Positions 42,801 to 57,800 of a stretch of 64,000 nucleotides of DNA are shown in pieces (the stretch's first letter is position 1; each line of letters starts with the position of its first letter). The notes beneath the pieces are model-generated. The model saw only the letters and a program-made list of their open reading frames with translations. It did no database searches and had not been told where the DNA came from. Source of the stretch: Antedon bifida (Eukaryota; Echinodermata; Crinoidea; Comatulida; Antedonidae); assembly GCA_963402885.1 (NCBI GenBank), contig OY727098.1, forward strand, positions 21,748,717-21,812,716, written 5' to 3'. The translations under genes were made by a program, and so were the position numbers.

Positions 42801-45800
42801 CAACTTCGCTACAAGTTCCTACAACGCAATCACCGGTGGTTTCCGGAGTGACTGTTGCATTGGCAATTGATCCATCTTCACATAACGCAGAAACAGTAAT
42901 TGATTCACCGACCGTAGCAGCAACACATACAGTACCGTTAACATTAGTGGTATGCATTTCAATTATTCCCGATGACTTCTCCAACACGCTAAAACAAAAC
43001 AGGTAAACAAACAATAGTAAATTTAATAGAAAATAATATCATCAATGAACTTACAACTTCAACACCTAATTTCTATCAATTATGGAAGAATAACTTTGAT
43101 TTGTTACTGAAACATATTATTTAAAACTTACCTTATGTTTGTAAAAACAACTGGTTCAAGACACTGGTCGTCAGCACAAGTTTGAATATGAACACAACCC
43201 ATTGCATACGGTGTAGTAAATGTTTCTGGTAATTGTGTTGTTTGTTCCCGACATTGGAGAATAAGAGCAACTTCGCTACAAGTTCCTACAACACAATCAC
43301 CGGTGGTTCCCGGAGTGACTGTTGCATTGGCAATTGATCCATCTTCACATAACGCAGAAACAGTAATTGATTCATCGACCGTAGCAGCAACACATACAGT
43401 ACCGTTAACATTAGTGGTATGCATTTCAATTATTCCTGATGACTTCTCCAACACGCTAAAACAAAATGGGTTAACAAACAATAGTAAATTTAATAGAAAA
43501 TAATATCATCAATGAACTTACAACTTCAACACCTAATTTCTATCAATTATGGAAGAATAACTTTGATTTGTTATCGAAACATATTATTTAAAACTTACCT
43601 TATGTTTGTAAAAATAACTGGTTCAAGACACTGGTCGTCAGCACAAGTTTGAATATTAACACAACCCATTGCATACGGTGTAGTAAATGTTTCTGGTAAT
43701 TCTGTTGTTTGTTCCCGACATTGGAGAATAAGAGCAACTTCGCTACAAGTTCCTACAACACAATCACCGGTGGTTTCCGGAGTGACTGTTGCATTGGCAA
43801 TTGATCCATCTTCACATAACGCAGAAACAGTAATTGATTCACCGACCGTAGCAGCAACACATACAGTACCGTTAACATTAGTGGTATGCATTTCAATTAA
43901 TCCTGATGACTTCTCCAACACGCTAAAAAAAACAGGTAAACAAACAATAGTAAATTTAATAGAAAATAATATCATCAATGAACTTACAACTTCAACACCT
44001 AATTTCTATCAATTATGGAAGAATAACTTTGATTTGTTACTGAAACATATTATTTAAAACTTACCTTATGTTTGTAAAAATAACTGGTTCAAGACACTGG
44101 TCGTCAGCACAAGTTTGAATATGAACACAACCCATTGCATACGGTGTAGTAAATGTTTCTGGTAATTGTGTTGTTTGTTCCCGACATTGGAGAATAAGAG
44201 CAACTTCGCTACAAGTTCCTACAACGCAATCACCGGTGGTTTTCGGAGTGACTGTTGCATTGGCAATTGATCCATCTTCACATAACGCAGAAACAGTAAT
44301 TGATTCACCGACCGTAGCAGCAACACATACAGTACCGTTAACATTAGTGGTATGCATTTCAATTATTCCTGATGACTTCTCCAACACGCTAAAACAAAAT
44401 GGGTTAACAAACAATAGTAAATTTAATAGAAAATAATATCATCAATGAACTCACAACTTCAACACTTAATTTCTATCAATTATGGAAGAACAACTTTGAT
44501 TTGGTAGCAAAACATATTATATAAAACTTACCTTATGTTTGTAAATATAACTTGTTCAAGACACTGGTCGTCAGCACAAGTTTGAATTTGAACACAACCC
44601 ATTGCATACGGTGTAGTAAATGTTTCTGGTAATTGTGTTGTTTGTTCCCGACATTGGAGAATAAGAGCAACTTCGCTACAAGTTCCTACAACGCAATCAC
44701 CGGTGGTTTCCGGAGTGACTGTTGCATTGGCAATTGATCCATCTTCACATAACGCAGAAACAGTAATTGATTCACCGACCGTAGCAGCAACACATACAGT
44801 ACCGTTAACATTAGTGGTATGCATTTCAATTATTCCTGATGACTTCTCCAACACGCTAAAACAAAATGGGTTAACAAACAATAGTAAATTTAATAGAAAA
44901 TAATATCATCAATGAACTTACAACTTCAACACCTAATTTCTATCAATTATGGAAGAATAACTTTGATTTGTTATCGAAACATATTATTTAAAACTTACCT
45001 TATGTTTGTAAAAATAACTGGTTCAAGACACTGGTCGTCAGCACAAGTTTGAATATTAACACAACCCATTGCATACGGTGTAGTAAATGTTTCTGGTAAT
45101 TCTGTTGTTTGTTCCCGACATTGGAGAATAAGAGCAACTTCGCTACAAGTTCCTACAACACAATCACCGGTGGTTTCCGGAGTGACTGTTGCATTGGCAA
45201 TTGATCCATCTTCACATAACGCAGAAACAGTAATTGATTCACCGACCGTAGCAGCAACACATACAGTACCGTTAACATTAGTGGTATGCATTTCAATTAA
45301 TCCTGATGACTTCTCCAACACGCTAAAAAAAACAGGTAAACAAACAATAGTAAATTTAATAGAAAATAATATCATCAATGAACTTACAACTTCAACACCT
45401 AATTTCTATCAATTATGGAAGAATAACTTTGATTTGGTAGCAAAACATATTATATAAAACTTACCTTATGTTTGTAAATATAACTTGTTCAAGACACTGG
45501 TCGTCAGCACAAGTTTGAATTTGAACACAACCCATTGCATACGGTGTAGTAAATGTTTCTGGTAATTGTGTTGTTTGTTCCCGACATTGGAGAATAAGAG
45601 CAACTTCGCTACAAGTTCCTACAACGCAATCACCGGTGGTTTCCGGAGTGACTGTTGCATTGGAAATTGATCCATCTTCACATAACGCAGAAACAGTAAT
45701 TGATTCACCGACCGTAGCAGCAACACATACAGTACCGTTAACATTAGTGGTATGCATTTCAATTATTCCTGATGACTTCTCCAACACGCTAAAACAAAAT

Positions 45801-48800
45801 GGGTTAACAAACAATAGTAAATTTAATAGAAAATAATATCATCAATGAACTTACAACTTCAACACCTAATTTCTATCAATTATGGAAGAATAACTTTGAT
45901 TTGTTATCGAAACATATTATTTAAAACTTACCTTATGTTTGTAAAAATAACTGGTTCAAGACACTGGTCGTCAGCACAAGTTTGAATATTAACACAACCC
46001 ATTGCATACGGTGTAGTAAATGTTTCTGGTAATTCTGTTGTTTGTTCCCGACATTGGAGAATAAGAGCAACTTCGCTACAAGTTCCTACAACACAATCAC
46101 CGGTGGTTTCCGGAGTGACTGTTGCATTGGCAATTGATCCATCTTCACATAACGCAGAAACAGTAATTGATTCACCGACCGTAGCAGCAACACATACAGT
46201 ACCGTTAACATTAGTGGTATGCATTTCAATTAATCCTGATGACTTCTCCAACACGCTAAAAAAAACAGGTAAACAAACAATAGTAAATTTAATAGAAAAT
46301 AATATCATCAATGAACTTACAACTTCAACACCTAATTTCTATCAATTATGGAAGAATAACTTTGATTTGTTACTGAAACATATTATTTAAAACTTACCTT
46401 ATGTTTGTAAAAATAACTGGTTCAAGACACTGGTCGTCAGCACAAGTTTGAATATGAACACAACCCATTGCATACGGTGTAGTAAATGTTTCTGGTAATT
46501 GTGTTGTTTGTTCCCGACATTGGAGAATAAGAGCAACTTCGCTACAAGTTCCTACAACGCAATCACCGGTGGTTTCCGGAGTGACTGTTGCATTGGCAAT
46601 TGATCCATCTTCACATAACGCAGAAACAGTAATTGATTCACCGACCGTAGCAGCAACACATACAGTACCGTTAACATTAGTGGTATGCATTTCAATTATT
46701 CCTGATGACTTCTCCAACACGCTAAAACAAAATGGGTTAACAAACAATAGTAAATTTAATAGAAAATAATATCATCAATGAACTCACAACTTCAACACTT
46801 AATTTCTATCAATTATGGAAGAACAACTTTGATTTGGTAGCAAAACATATTATATAAAACTTACCTTATGTTTGTAAATATAACTTGTTCAAGACACTGG
46901 TCGTCAGCACAAGTTTGAATTTGAACACAACCCATTGCATACGGTGTAGTAAATGTTTCTGGTAATTGTGTTGTTTGTTCCCGACATTGGAGAATAAGAG
47001 CAACTTCGCTACAAGTTCCTACAACGCAATCACCGGTGGTTTCCGGAGTGACTGTTGCATTGGCAATTGATCCATCTTCACATAACGCAGAAACAGTAAT
47101 TGATTCACCGACCGTAGCAGCAACACATACAGTACCGTTAACATTAGTGGTATGCATTTCAATTATTCCTGATGACTTCTCCAACACGCTAAAACAAAAC
47201 AGGTAAATAAACAATAGTACATTAAATAGAAAATAATATCATCGATGAACATACAGCCTCAATACATAATTTCTATTAATTATGGAAGAATAACTTTCAT
47301 TTGTAACTAAACATATTTTTTCAAACTTACCTTATGTTTGTAAATATAACTGGTTCAAGACACTGGTCGTCACCACAAGTTTGAATATGAACACATCCCA
47401 TTGCATACGGTGTAGTAAATGATTCTGGTAATTGTGTTGTTTGTTCCCGACATTGGAGAATAAGAGCAACTTCGCTACAAGTTCCTACAACACAATCACC
47501 GGTGGTTTCCGGAGTGACTGTTGCATTGGCAATTGATCCATCTTCACATAACGCAGAAACAGTAATTGATTCACCGACCGTAGCAGCAACACATACAGTA
47601 CCGTTAACATTAGTGGTATGCATTTCAATTAATCCTGATGACTTCTCCAACACGCTAAAACAAAACAGGTAAACAAACAATAGTAAATTTAATAGAAAAT
47701 AATATCATCAATGAACTTACAACTTCAACACCTAATTTCTATCAATTATGGAAGAATAACTTTGATTTGTTATCGAAACATATTATTTAAAACTTACCTT
47801 ATGTTTGTAAAAATAACTGGTTCAAGACACTGGTCGTCAGCACAAGTTTGAATATGAACACAACCCATTGCATACGGTGTAGTAAATGTTTCTGGTAATT
47901 CTGTTGTTTGTTCCCGGCATTGAAGAATAAGAGCAACTTCGCTACAAGTTCCTACAACGCAATCACCGGTGGTTTCCGGAGTGACTGTTGCATTGGCAAT
48001 TGATCCATCTTCACATAACGCAGAAACAGTAATTGATTCACCGACCGTAGCAGCAACACATACAGTACCGTTAACATTAGTGGTATGCATTTCAATTATT
48101 CCTGATGACTTCTCCCACACGCTAAACAAAACAGGTAAATAAACAATAGTAAATTTAATAGAAAATATTATATAACACCTAAATAAATTCCTGTCAATTG
48201 ATTGGACGATTGTGGGTCACATGGCGTGCAATAGTACGCACTATTAAACGATCGTTTAATAGTACTTTTTGAAACATTTTTGTGTACGAAAAAAAAAACG
48301 TTTCCCGGATGAAAAAAAATCTACTATACAAATTACTGTAAACTACAACAGCACCACCTGTCGTCTGGTCTCAGTTTCATTTATAAACACCACATCGAGA
48401 TATGCAACAGCAGCAGATATTTGTGTACGATTTGGACTTATATATGTACTAATTTCATTCAAAAAGGCATTTAAATTAGCTTTAGATCGTTTTTAGGATT
48501 TTAATTAAGTAATGGGGACATCCCTACAAGACGTGGAATTGTTTGAAAAACCATAATTAGCCTAGATAAGTTCCGATTGTCTTTCGAAGTTTTGCCTTTC
48601 AGATAAGCTAGTACTAGGCTACTAGGTCCAGCCTAGGCCATGCTAGTATTAGGCTTAGTCTAGGCGTTTTAGCCTTGCTAGGCCTAAGATTGTTTGGTCG
48701 TTTGTTGACATAATTAACACTAAAGTATGTGTGTTTATAAAATCCATATAAATATAACATTTAATATAATATTAAAATCCAAATGTTACTCTTTTTAATC

Positions 48801-51800
48801 AATCTGAATTAAATGATTGTAGGCCTTTGGCAAGGGCTACCTTACCTTATTTGATTCAAATGACAGGAATCTATTTAGATGTTATATAAAACAAATAATG
48901 AATGTTTTATATTCTCGTAATGGTACAAATAATGGCATTTGGTGAATGATGAAAGGTTAATATCAACTCGGCGTTGCCTCGTTGATATATAACCTTTCAT
49001 CATTCACCTCATGCCATTATTTGTACCATTACACTCATAAACATTCATTATTTGTATATCATCAATGAACATACAGCCTCAATAATTAATTTTTATCAAT
49101 TATGGAAGAATAACTTTGATTTGTAACCAAACATATAATTTAAAATGTACCTTATGTTTCTGAACATAACTGGTTCAAGGCACTTTTCGTCACCACAAGT
49201 TTTTATACGAACACAACCCATTGCATACGGTGTAGTAAATGATTCTGGTAATTGTGTTGTTTGTGCCCGACATTGGAGTATAAGAGCAACATCGCTACAA
49301 GTTCCTACTTGACAATCCCCAGTGTTTTCGGGAGTTACTGTTGCATTTGCCATTGATCCATCTTCACATAACGCAGAAACAGTAACGGATTCACCGAGCG
49401 TAGCAGCAACACATACTGTACCGTTTTCATTAGTGGTGTACTTTTCAAGTATTCCTGATGAAATTTCCTGAACACTAAAATGTAGGTTACAAAACAAAAC
49501 ATTTTTATTTGCACATTTTTTCAAATACAACTCTATTATTATAACTATACGATAATAAGGAGAAAACTTATGGTTAATAATGCGATTATTTGAAAATTAC
49601 CTTATGTTTCTGAACATAACAGGTTCAAGGCACTTTTCATCAACACACGTTTTTATACGAACACAACCCATTGCATACGGTGTAGTAAATGATTCTGGTA
49701 ATTGTGTTGTTTGTGCCCGACATTGGAGTATAAGAGTAACATCGCTACAAGTTCCTACTTGACAATCCCCAGTGTTTTCAGGAGTTACTGTTGCATTTGC
49801 CATTGATCCATCTTCACATAACGCAGAAACAGTTACGGATTCACCGAGCGTAGCAGCAACACATACTGAACCGTTTTCATTAGTGGTGTACTTTTCAAGT
49901 ATTCCTGATGAAATTTCCTGCACACTAAAATGTAGGTTACAAAACAAAACATTTTTATTTGCACATTTTTTCAAATACAACTCTATTATTATAACTATAC
50001 GATAATAAGGAGAAAACTTATGGTTAATAATGTGATTATTTGAAAATTACCTTATGTTTCTGAACATAACAGGTTCAAGGCACTTTTCATCAACACACGT
50101 TTTTATACGAACACAACCCATTGCATACGGTGTAGTAAATGATTCTGGTAATTGTGTTGTTTGTGCCCGACATTGGAGTATAAGAGCAACATCGCTACAA
50201 GTTCCTACTTGACAATCCCCAGTGTTTTCAGGAGTTACTGTTGCATTTGCCATTGATCCATCTTCACATAACGCAGAAACAGTTACGGATTCACCGACAG
50301 TAGCAGCAACACATACTGTACCGTTTTCATTAGTAGTGTACTTTTCAATTATTTCTGATGAAATCTCCAGCACACTAAAATGTAGGTTACAAAACAAAAC
50401 ATGTTTTTGCACATTGTTTCAAATACAACTCTATTATTATAAATATACGATATTGCGAAGTAATTAAATGTATTCTTTTGTTAATATTTCGATTATTTTA
50501 AAATTACCTTATGTTTCTGAACATAACTGGTTCAAGACACTTTTCATCAATACAAGTTTTTATACGAACACAACCCATTGCATACGGTGTAGTAAATGAT
50601 TCTGGTAATTGTGTTGTTTGTGCCCGACATTGGAGTATAAGAGCAACATCACTACAAGTTCCTACTTGACAATCCCCAGTGTTTTCGGGAGTTACTGTTG
50701 CATTTGCCATTGATCCATCTTCACATAACGCAGAAACAGTTACTGATTCACCGACCGTAGCAGCAACACATACTGTACCGTTTTCATTAGTGGTGTACTT
50801 TTCAATTATTCCTGATGAAATCTCCAGCACACTAAAATGTAGATTACAAAACAAAACATATGTGTTTGCACATTGTTTCAAATACAACTCTATTATTATA
50901 AATATACGATATTGAGGAGTAATTAAATGTATTCTTTTGTTAATATTTCGATTATTTTAAAATTACCTTATGTTTCTGAACATAACTGGTTCAAAACACT
51001 TTTCATCAATACAAGTTTTTATACGAACACAACCCATTGCATACGGTGTAGTAAATGATTCTGGTAATTGTGTTGTTTGTGCCCGACATTGGAGGATAAG
51101 AGCAACATCGCTACAAGTTCCAACTTGACAATCACCTGTGCTTTCAGGAGTTACTGTTGCATTTGCCATTGATCCATCTTCACATAACGCAGAAACAGTT
51201 ACGGATTCACCGAGCGTAGCAGCAACACATACTGTACCGTTTTCGTTAGTGGTGTACTTTTCAAGTATTCCTGATGAAATTTCCTGCACACTAAAATGTA
51301 GGTTACAAAACAAAACATTTTTATTTGCACATTTTTTCAAATACAACTCTATTATTATAACTATACGATAATAAGGAGAAAACTTATGGGTAATAATGCG
51401 ATTATTTGAAAATTACCTTATGTTTCTGAACATAACAGGTTCAAGGCACTTTTCATCAACACACGTTTTTATACGAACACAACCCATTGCATACGGTGTA
51501 GTAAATGATTCTGGTAATTGTGTTGTTTGTGCCCGACATTGGAGTATAAGAGCAACATCGCTACAAGTTCCTACTTGACAATCCCCAGTGTTTTCAGGAG
51601 TTACTGTTGCATTTGCCATTGATCCATCTTCACATAACGCAGAAACAGTTACGGATTCACCGAGCGTAGCAGCAACACATACTGTACCGTTTTCATTAGT
51701 GGTGTACTTTTCAATTATTCCTGATGAAATCTCCAGCACACTAAAATGTAGATTACAAAACAAAACATATGTGTTTGCACATTGTTTCAAATACAACTCT

Positions 51801-54800
51801 ATTATTATAAATATACGATATTGAGGAGTAATTAAATGTATTCTTTTGTTAATATTTCGATTATTTTAAAATTACCTTATGTTTCTGAACATAACAGGTT
51901 CAAGGCACTTTTCATCAACACACGTTTTTATACGAACACAACCCATTGCATACGGTGTAGTAAATGATTCTGGTAATTGTGTTGTTTGTGCCCGACATTG
52001 GAGTATAAGAGCAACATCGCTACAAGTTCCTACTTGACAATCCCCAGTGTTTTCAGGAGTTACTGTTGCATTTGCCATTGATCCATCTTCACATAACGCA
52101 GAAACAGTTACGGATTCACCGAGCGTAGCAGCAACACATACTGTACCGTTTTCATTAGTGGTGTACTTTTCAATTATTCCTGATGAAATTTCCTGCACAC
52201 TAAAATGTAGGTTACAAAACAAAACATTTTTATTTGCAATTTTTTTCAAATACAACTCTATTATTATAACTATACGATAATAAGGAGAAAACCTATGGTT
52301 AATAATGCGATTATTTGAAAATTACCTTATGTTTCTGAACATAACAGGTTCAAGGAACTTTTCATCAACACAAGTTTTTATACGAACACAACCCATTGCA
52401 TACGGTGTAGTAAATGATTCTGGTAATTGTGTTGTTTGTGCCCGACATTGGAGTATAAGAGCAACATCGCTACAAGTTCCTACAACACAATCCCCAGTGT
52501 TTTCGGGAGTTACTGTTGCATTTGCCATTGATCCATCTTCACATAACGCAGAAACAGTTACGGATTCACCGACCGTAGCAGCAACACATACTGTACCGTT
52601 TTCATTAGTGGTGTACTTTTCAATTATTCCTGATGAAATCTCCAGCACACTAAAATGTAGGTTACAAAACAAAATATGTTTTTGCACATTGTTTCAAATA
52701 CAACTCTATTATTATAAATATACGATATTGCGAAGTAATTAAATGTATTCTTTTGTTAATATTTCAATTATTTTAAAATTACCTTATGTTTCTGAACATA
52801 ACTGGTTCAAGACACTTTTCATCAATACAAGTTTTTATACGAACACAACCAATTGCATACGGTGTAGTAAATGATTCTGGTAATTGTGTTGTTTGTGCCC
52901 GACATTGGAGGATAAGAGCAACATCGCTACAAGTTCCAACTTGACAATCACCGGTGCTTTCAGGAGTTACTGTTGCATTTGCCATTGATCCATCTTCACA
53001 TAACGCAGAAACAGTTACGGATTCACCGAGCGTAGCAGCAACACATACTGTACCGTTTTCATTAGTGGTGTACTTTTCAATTATTCCTGATGAAATTTCC
53101 TGCACACTAAAATGTAAGTTACAAAACAAAATATTTTTACTTGCACATTTTTTCTAATGCAACTCTATTATTATAACTATACGATAATAAGGAAAAAACT
53201 TATGGTTAATAATGCGATTATTTGAAAATTACCTTATGTTTCTGAACATAACAGGTTCAAGGCACTTTTCATCAACACAAGTTTTTATACGAACACAACC
53301 CATTGCATACGGTGTAGTAAATGATTCTGGTAATTGTGTTGTTTGTGCCCGACATTGGAGTATAAGAGCAACATCGCTACAAGTTCCTACTTGACAATCC
53401 CCAGTGTTTTCGGGAGTTACTGTTGCATTTGCCATTGATCCATCTTCACATAACGCAGAAACAGTTACGGATTCACCGAGCGTAGCAGCAACACATACTG
53501 TACTGTTTTCATTAGTGGTGTACTTTTCAATTATTCCTGATGAAATCTCTAGCACACTAAAATGTAGGTTACAAAACAAAACATGTTTTTGCACATTGTT
53601 TCAAATACAACTCTATTATTATAAATATACGATATTGCGAAGTAATTAAATGTATTCTTTTGTTAATATTTCGATTATTTTAAAATTACCTTATGTTTCT
53701 GAACATAACTGGTTCAAGACACTTTTCATCAATACAAGTTTTTATACGAACACAACCCATTGCATACGGTGTAGTAAATGATTCTGGTAATTGTGTTGTT
53801 TGTGCCCGACATTGGAGTATAAGAGCAACATCACTACAAGTTCCTACTTGACAATCCCCAGTGTTTTCGGGAGTTACTGTTGCATTTGCCATTGATCCAT
53901 CTTCACATAACGCAGAAACAGTTACGGATTCACCGACCGTAGCAGCAACACATACTGTACCGTTTTCATTAGTGGTGTACTTTTCAATTATTCCTGATGA
54001 AATCTCCAGCACACTAAAATTTAGATTACAAAACAAAACATATGTGTTTGCACATTGTTTCAAATACAACTCTATTATTATAAATATACGATATTGAGGA
54101 GTAATTAAATGTATTCTTTTGTTAATATTTCGATTATTTTAAAATTACCTTATGTTTCTGAACATAACTGGTTCAAAACACTTTTCATCAATACAAGTTT
54201 TTATACGAACACAACCCATTGCATACGGTGTAGTAAATGATTCTGGTAATTGTGTTGTTTGTGCCCGACATTGGAGGATAAGAGCAACATCGCTACAAGT
54301 TCCAAATTGACAATCACCTGTGCTTTCAGGAGTTACTGTTGCATTTGCCATTGATCCATCTTCACATAACGCAGAAACAGTTACGGATTCACCGAGCGTA
54401 GCAGCAACACATACTGTACCGTTTTCATTAGTGGTGTACTTTTCAAGTATTCCTGATGAAATTTCCTGCACACTAAAATGTAGGTTACAAAACAAAACAT
54501 TTTTATTTGCACATTTTTTCAAATACAACTCTATTATTATAACTATACGATAATAAGGAGAAAACTTATGGTTAATAATGCGATTATTTGAAAATTACCT
54601 TATGTTTCTGAACATAACAGGTTCAAGGCACTTTTCATCAACAAACGTTTTTATACGAACACAACCCATTGCATACGGTGTAGTAAATGATTCTGGTAAT
54701 TGTGTTGTTTGTGCCCGACATTGGAGTATAAGAGCAACATCGCTACAAGTTCCTACTTGACAATCCCCAGTGTTTTCAGGAGTTACTGTTGCATTTGCCA

Positions 54801-57800
54801 TTGATCCATCTTCACATAACGCAGAAACAGTTACGGATTCACCGAGCGTAGCAGCAACACATACTGTACCGTTTTCATTAGTGGTGTACTTTTCAATTAT
54901 TCCTGATGAAATTTCCTGCATACTAAAATGTAGGTTACAAAAGCAAAACATTTTTATTTGCAATTTTTTTCAAATACAACTCTATTATTATAACTATACG
55001 ATAATAAGGAGAAAACCTATGGTTAATAATGCGATTATTTGAAAATTACCTTATGTTTCTGAACATAACAGGTTCAAGGCACTTTTCATCAACACAAGTT
55101 TTTATACGAACACAACCCATTGCATACGGTGTAGTAAATGATTCTGGTAATTGTGTTGTTTGTGTCCGACATTGGAGGATAAGAGCAACATCGCTACAAG
55201 TTCCAACTTGACAATCACCGGTGCTTTCAGGAGTTACTGTTGCATTTGCCATTGATCCATCTTCACATAACGCAGAAACAGTTACGGATTCACCGACCGT
55301 AGCAGCAACACATACTGTACCGTTTTCATTAGTAGTGTACTTTTCAATTATTCCTGATGAAATCTCCAGCACACTAAAATGTAGGTTACAAAACAAAATA
55401 TGTTTTTGCACATTGTTTCAAATACAACTCTATTATTATAAATATACGATATTGCGAAGTAATTAAATGTATTCTTTTGTTAATATTTCAATTATTTTAA
55501 AATTACCTTATGTTTCTGAACATAACTGGTTCAAGACATTTTTCATCAATACAAGTTTTTATACGAACACAACCAATTGCATACGGTGTAGTAAATGATT
55601 CTGGTAATTGTGTTGTTTGTGCCCGACATTGGAGGATAAGAGCAACATCGCTACAAGTTCCAACTTGACAATCACCGGTGCTTTCAGGAGTTACTGTTGC
55701 ATTTGCCATTGATCCATCTTCACATAACGCAGAAACAGTTACGGATTCACCGAGCGTAGCAGCAACACATACTGTACCGTTTTCATTAGTGGTGTACTTT
55801 TCAATTATTCCTGATGAAATTTCCTGCACACTAAAATGTAAGTTACAAAACAAAATATTTGTATTTGCACATTTTTTCTAATACAACTCTATTATTATAA
55901 CTATACGATAATAAGGAGAAAACTTATGGTTAATAATGCGATTATTTGAAAATTACCTTATGTTTCTGAACATAACAGGTTCAAGGCACTTTTCATCAAC
56001 ACAAGTTTTTATACGAACACAACCCATTGCATATGGTGTAGTAAATGATTCTGGTAATTGTGTTGTTTGTGCCCGACATTGGAGTATAAGAGCAACATCG
56101 CTACAAGTTCCTACTTGACAATCCCCAGTGTTTTCGGGAGTTACTGTTGCATTTGCCATTGATCCATCTTCACATAAGGCAGAAACAGTTACGGATTCAC
56201 CGAGCGTAGCAGCAACACATACTGTACTGTTTTCATTAGTGGTGTACTTTTCAATTATTCCTGATGAAATCTCTAGCACACTAAAATGTAGGTTACAAAA
56301 CAAAACATGTTTTTGCACATTGTTTCAAATACAACTCTATTATTATAAATATACGATATTGCGAAGTAATTAAATGTATTCTTTTGTTAATATTTCAATT
56401 ATTTTAAAATTACCTTATGTTTCTGAACATAACTGGTTCAAGACACTTTTCATCAATACAAGTTTTTATACGAACACAACCCATTGCATACGGTGTAGTA
56501 AATGATTCAGGTAATTGTGTTGTTTGTACCAGACATTGGAGGATAAGAGCAACACTGCTACAAGTTCCTACTTGACAATCCCCAGTGCTTTCCGGAGTTA
56601 CTGTTGCATTTGCCATTGATCCATCTTCACAGAACGCAGAAACAGTTACGGATTCACCGACCGTAGCAGCAACACATACTGTACCGTTTTCATTAGTGGT
56701 GTACTTTTCAATTATTCCTGATGAAATCTCCAGCACACTAAAATGGAGGTTCCAAAATAAAACATATTTAATTGTATTATTTCAAATACAACTCTATTAT
56801 TATAAATATACGATATGTAGAAAAAGTAAAATATGTTTTTTTGTTATTAATTCGATTATTTGAAAATTACCTTATGTTTCTGAACATAACAGGTTCAAGA
56901 CACTTTCCATCAACACAAGTTTTTATACGAACACAACCCATTGCATACGGTGTAGTAAATGATTCTGGTAATTGTGTTGTTTGTGCCCGACATTGGAGTA
57001 TAAGAGCAACATCGCTACAAGTTCCTACTTGACAATCACCGTTGCTTTCCGGAGTTACTGTTGCATTTGCCATTAATCCATCTTCACATAACGCAGAAAC
57101 AGTTACGGATTCACCGAGCGTAGCAGCAACACATACTGTACCGTTTTCATTAGTGGTGTACTTTTCAATTATTCCTGATGAAATCTCCAGCACACTAAAA
57201 TGTAGGTTACAAAACAAAACATTTTTATTTGCAATTTTTTTGAAATACAAATCTATTATTATAACTATACGATAATAAGGAGAAAACCTATGGTTAATAA
57301 TGCGATTATTTGAAAATTACCTTATGTTTCTGAACATAACTGGTTCAAGGCACTTTTCATCAACACAAGTTTTTATACGAACACAACCCATTGCATACGG
57401 TGTAGTAAATGATTCTGGTAATTGTGTTGTTTGTGCCCGACATTGGAGGATAAGAGCAACACTGCTACAAGTTCCTACTTGACAATCCCCAGTGCTTTCC
57501 GGAGTTACTGTTGCATTTGCCATTGATCCATCTTCACATAACGCAGAAACAGTTACGGATTCACCGACCGTAGCAGCAACACAAACTGTACCGTTTTCAT
57601 TAGTGGTGTACTTTTCAATTATTCCTGATGAAATCTCCAGCACACTAAAATGTAGGTAGCACACTAAAATGTAGGTTACACAATAAAACATGTTTAATTG
57701 TATTGTTCAAATACAACTCTATTATTATAAATATACGATATTGAGAACGAGTAAAATATGTTTTTTTGTTAATAATTCGATTATTTGAAAATTACCTTAT

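Larger units (their letters stand above)
48122..49150 (-). other. Transposon-expanded intron between array B and array A
   Basis: The two ends match the ordinary 143-nt A intron (48122 to about 48167, and about 49058 to 49150). About 890 bp of foreign sequence is inserted between them: an inverted-repeat element followed directly by a long hairpin. No reading frame of interest is present; the open plus-strand frame at 48269-48496 shows no domain. Confidence 0.8.

Noticed and set aside
21201..48129. Reading each repeat as a separate small gene with its own start Met
   Set aside because: Apparent starts (MFVYLF..., MMILFS...) lie in the polypyrimidine/acceptor part of the intron, and apparent stops are the GTAAGT donor read through. 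The symmetric splice sites explain them better than 91 small secreted proteins.
48269..48496. Plus-strand open frame inside the inverted-repeat element as a transposase
   Set aside because: Only 75 residues, with no transposase motif; the element looks non-autonomous.
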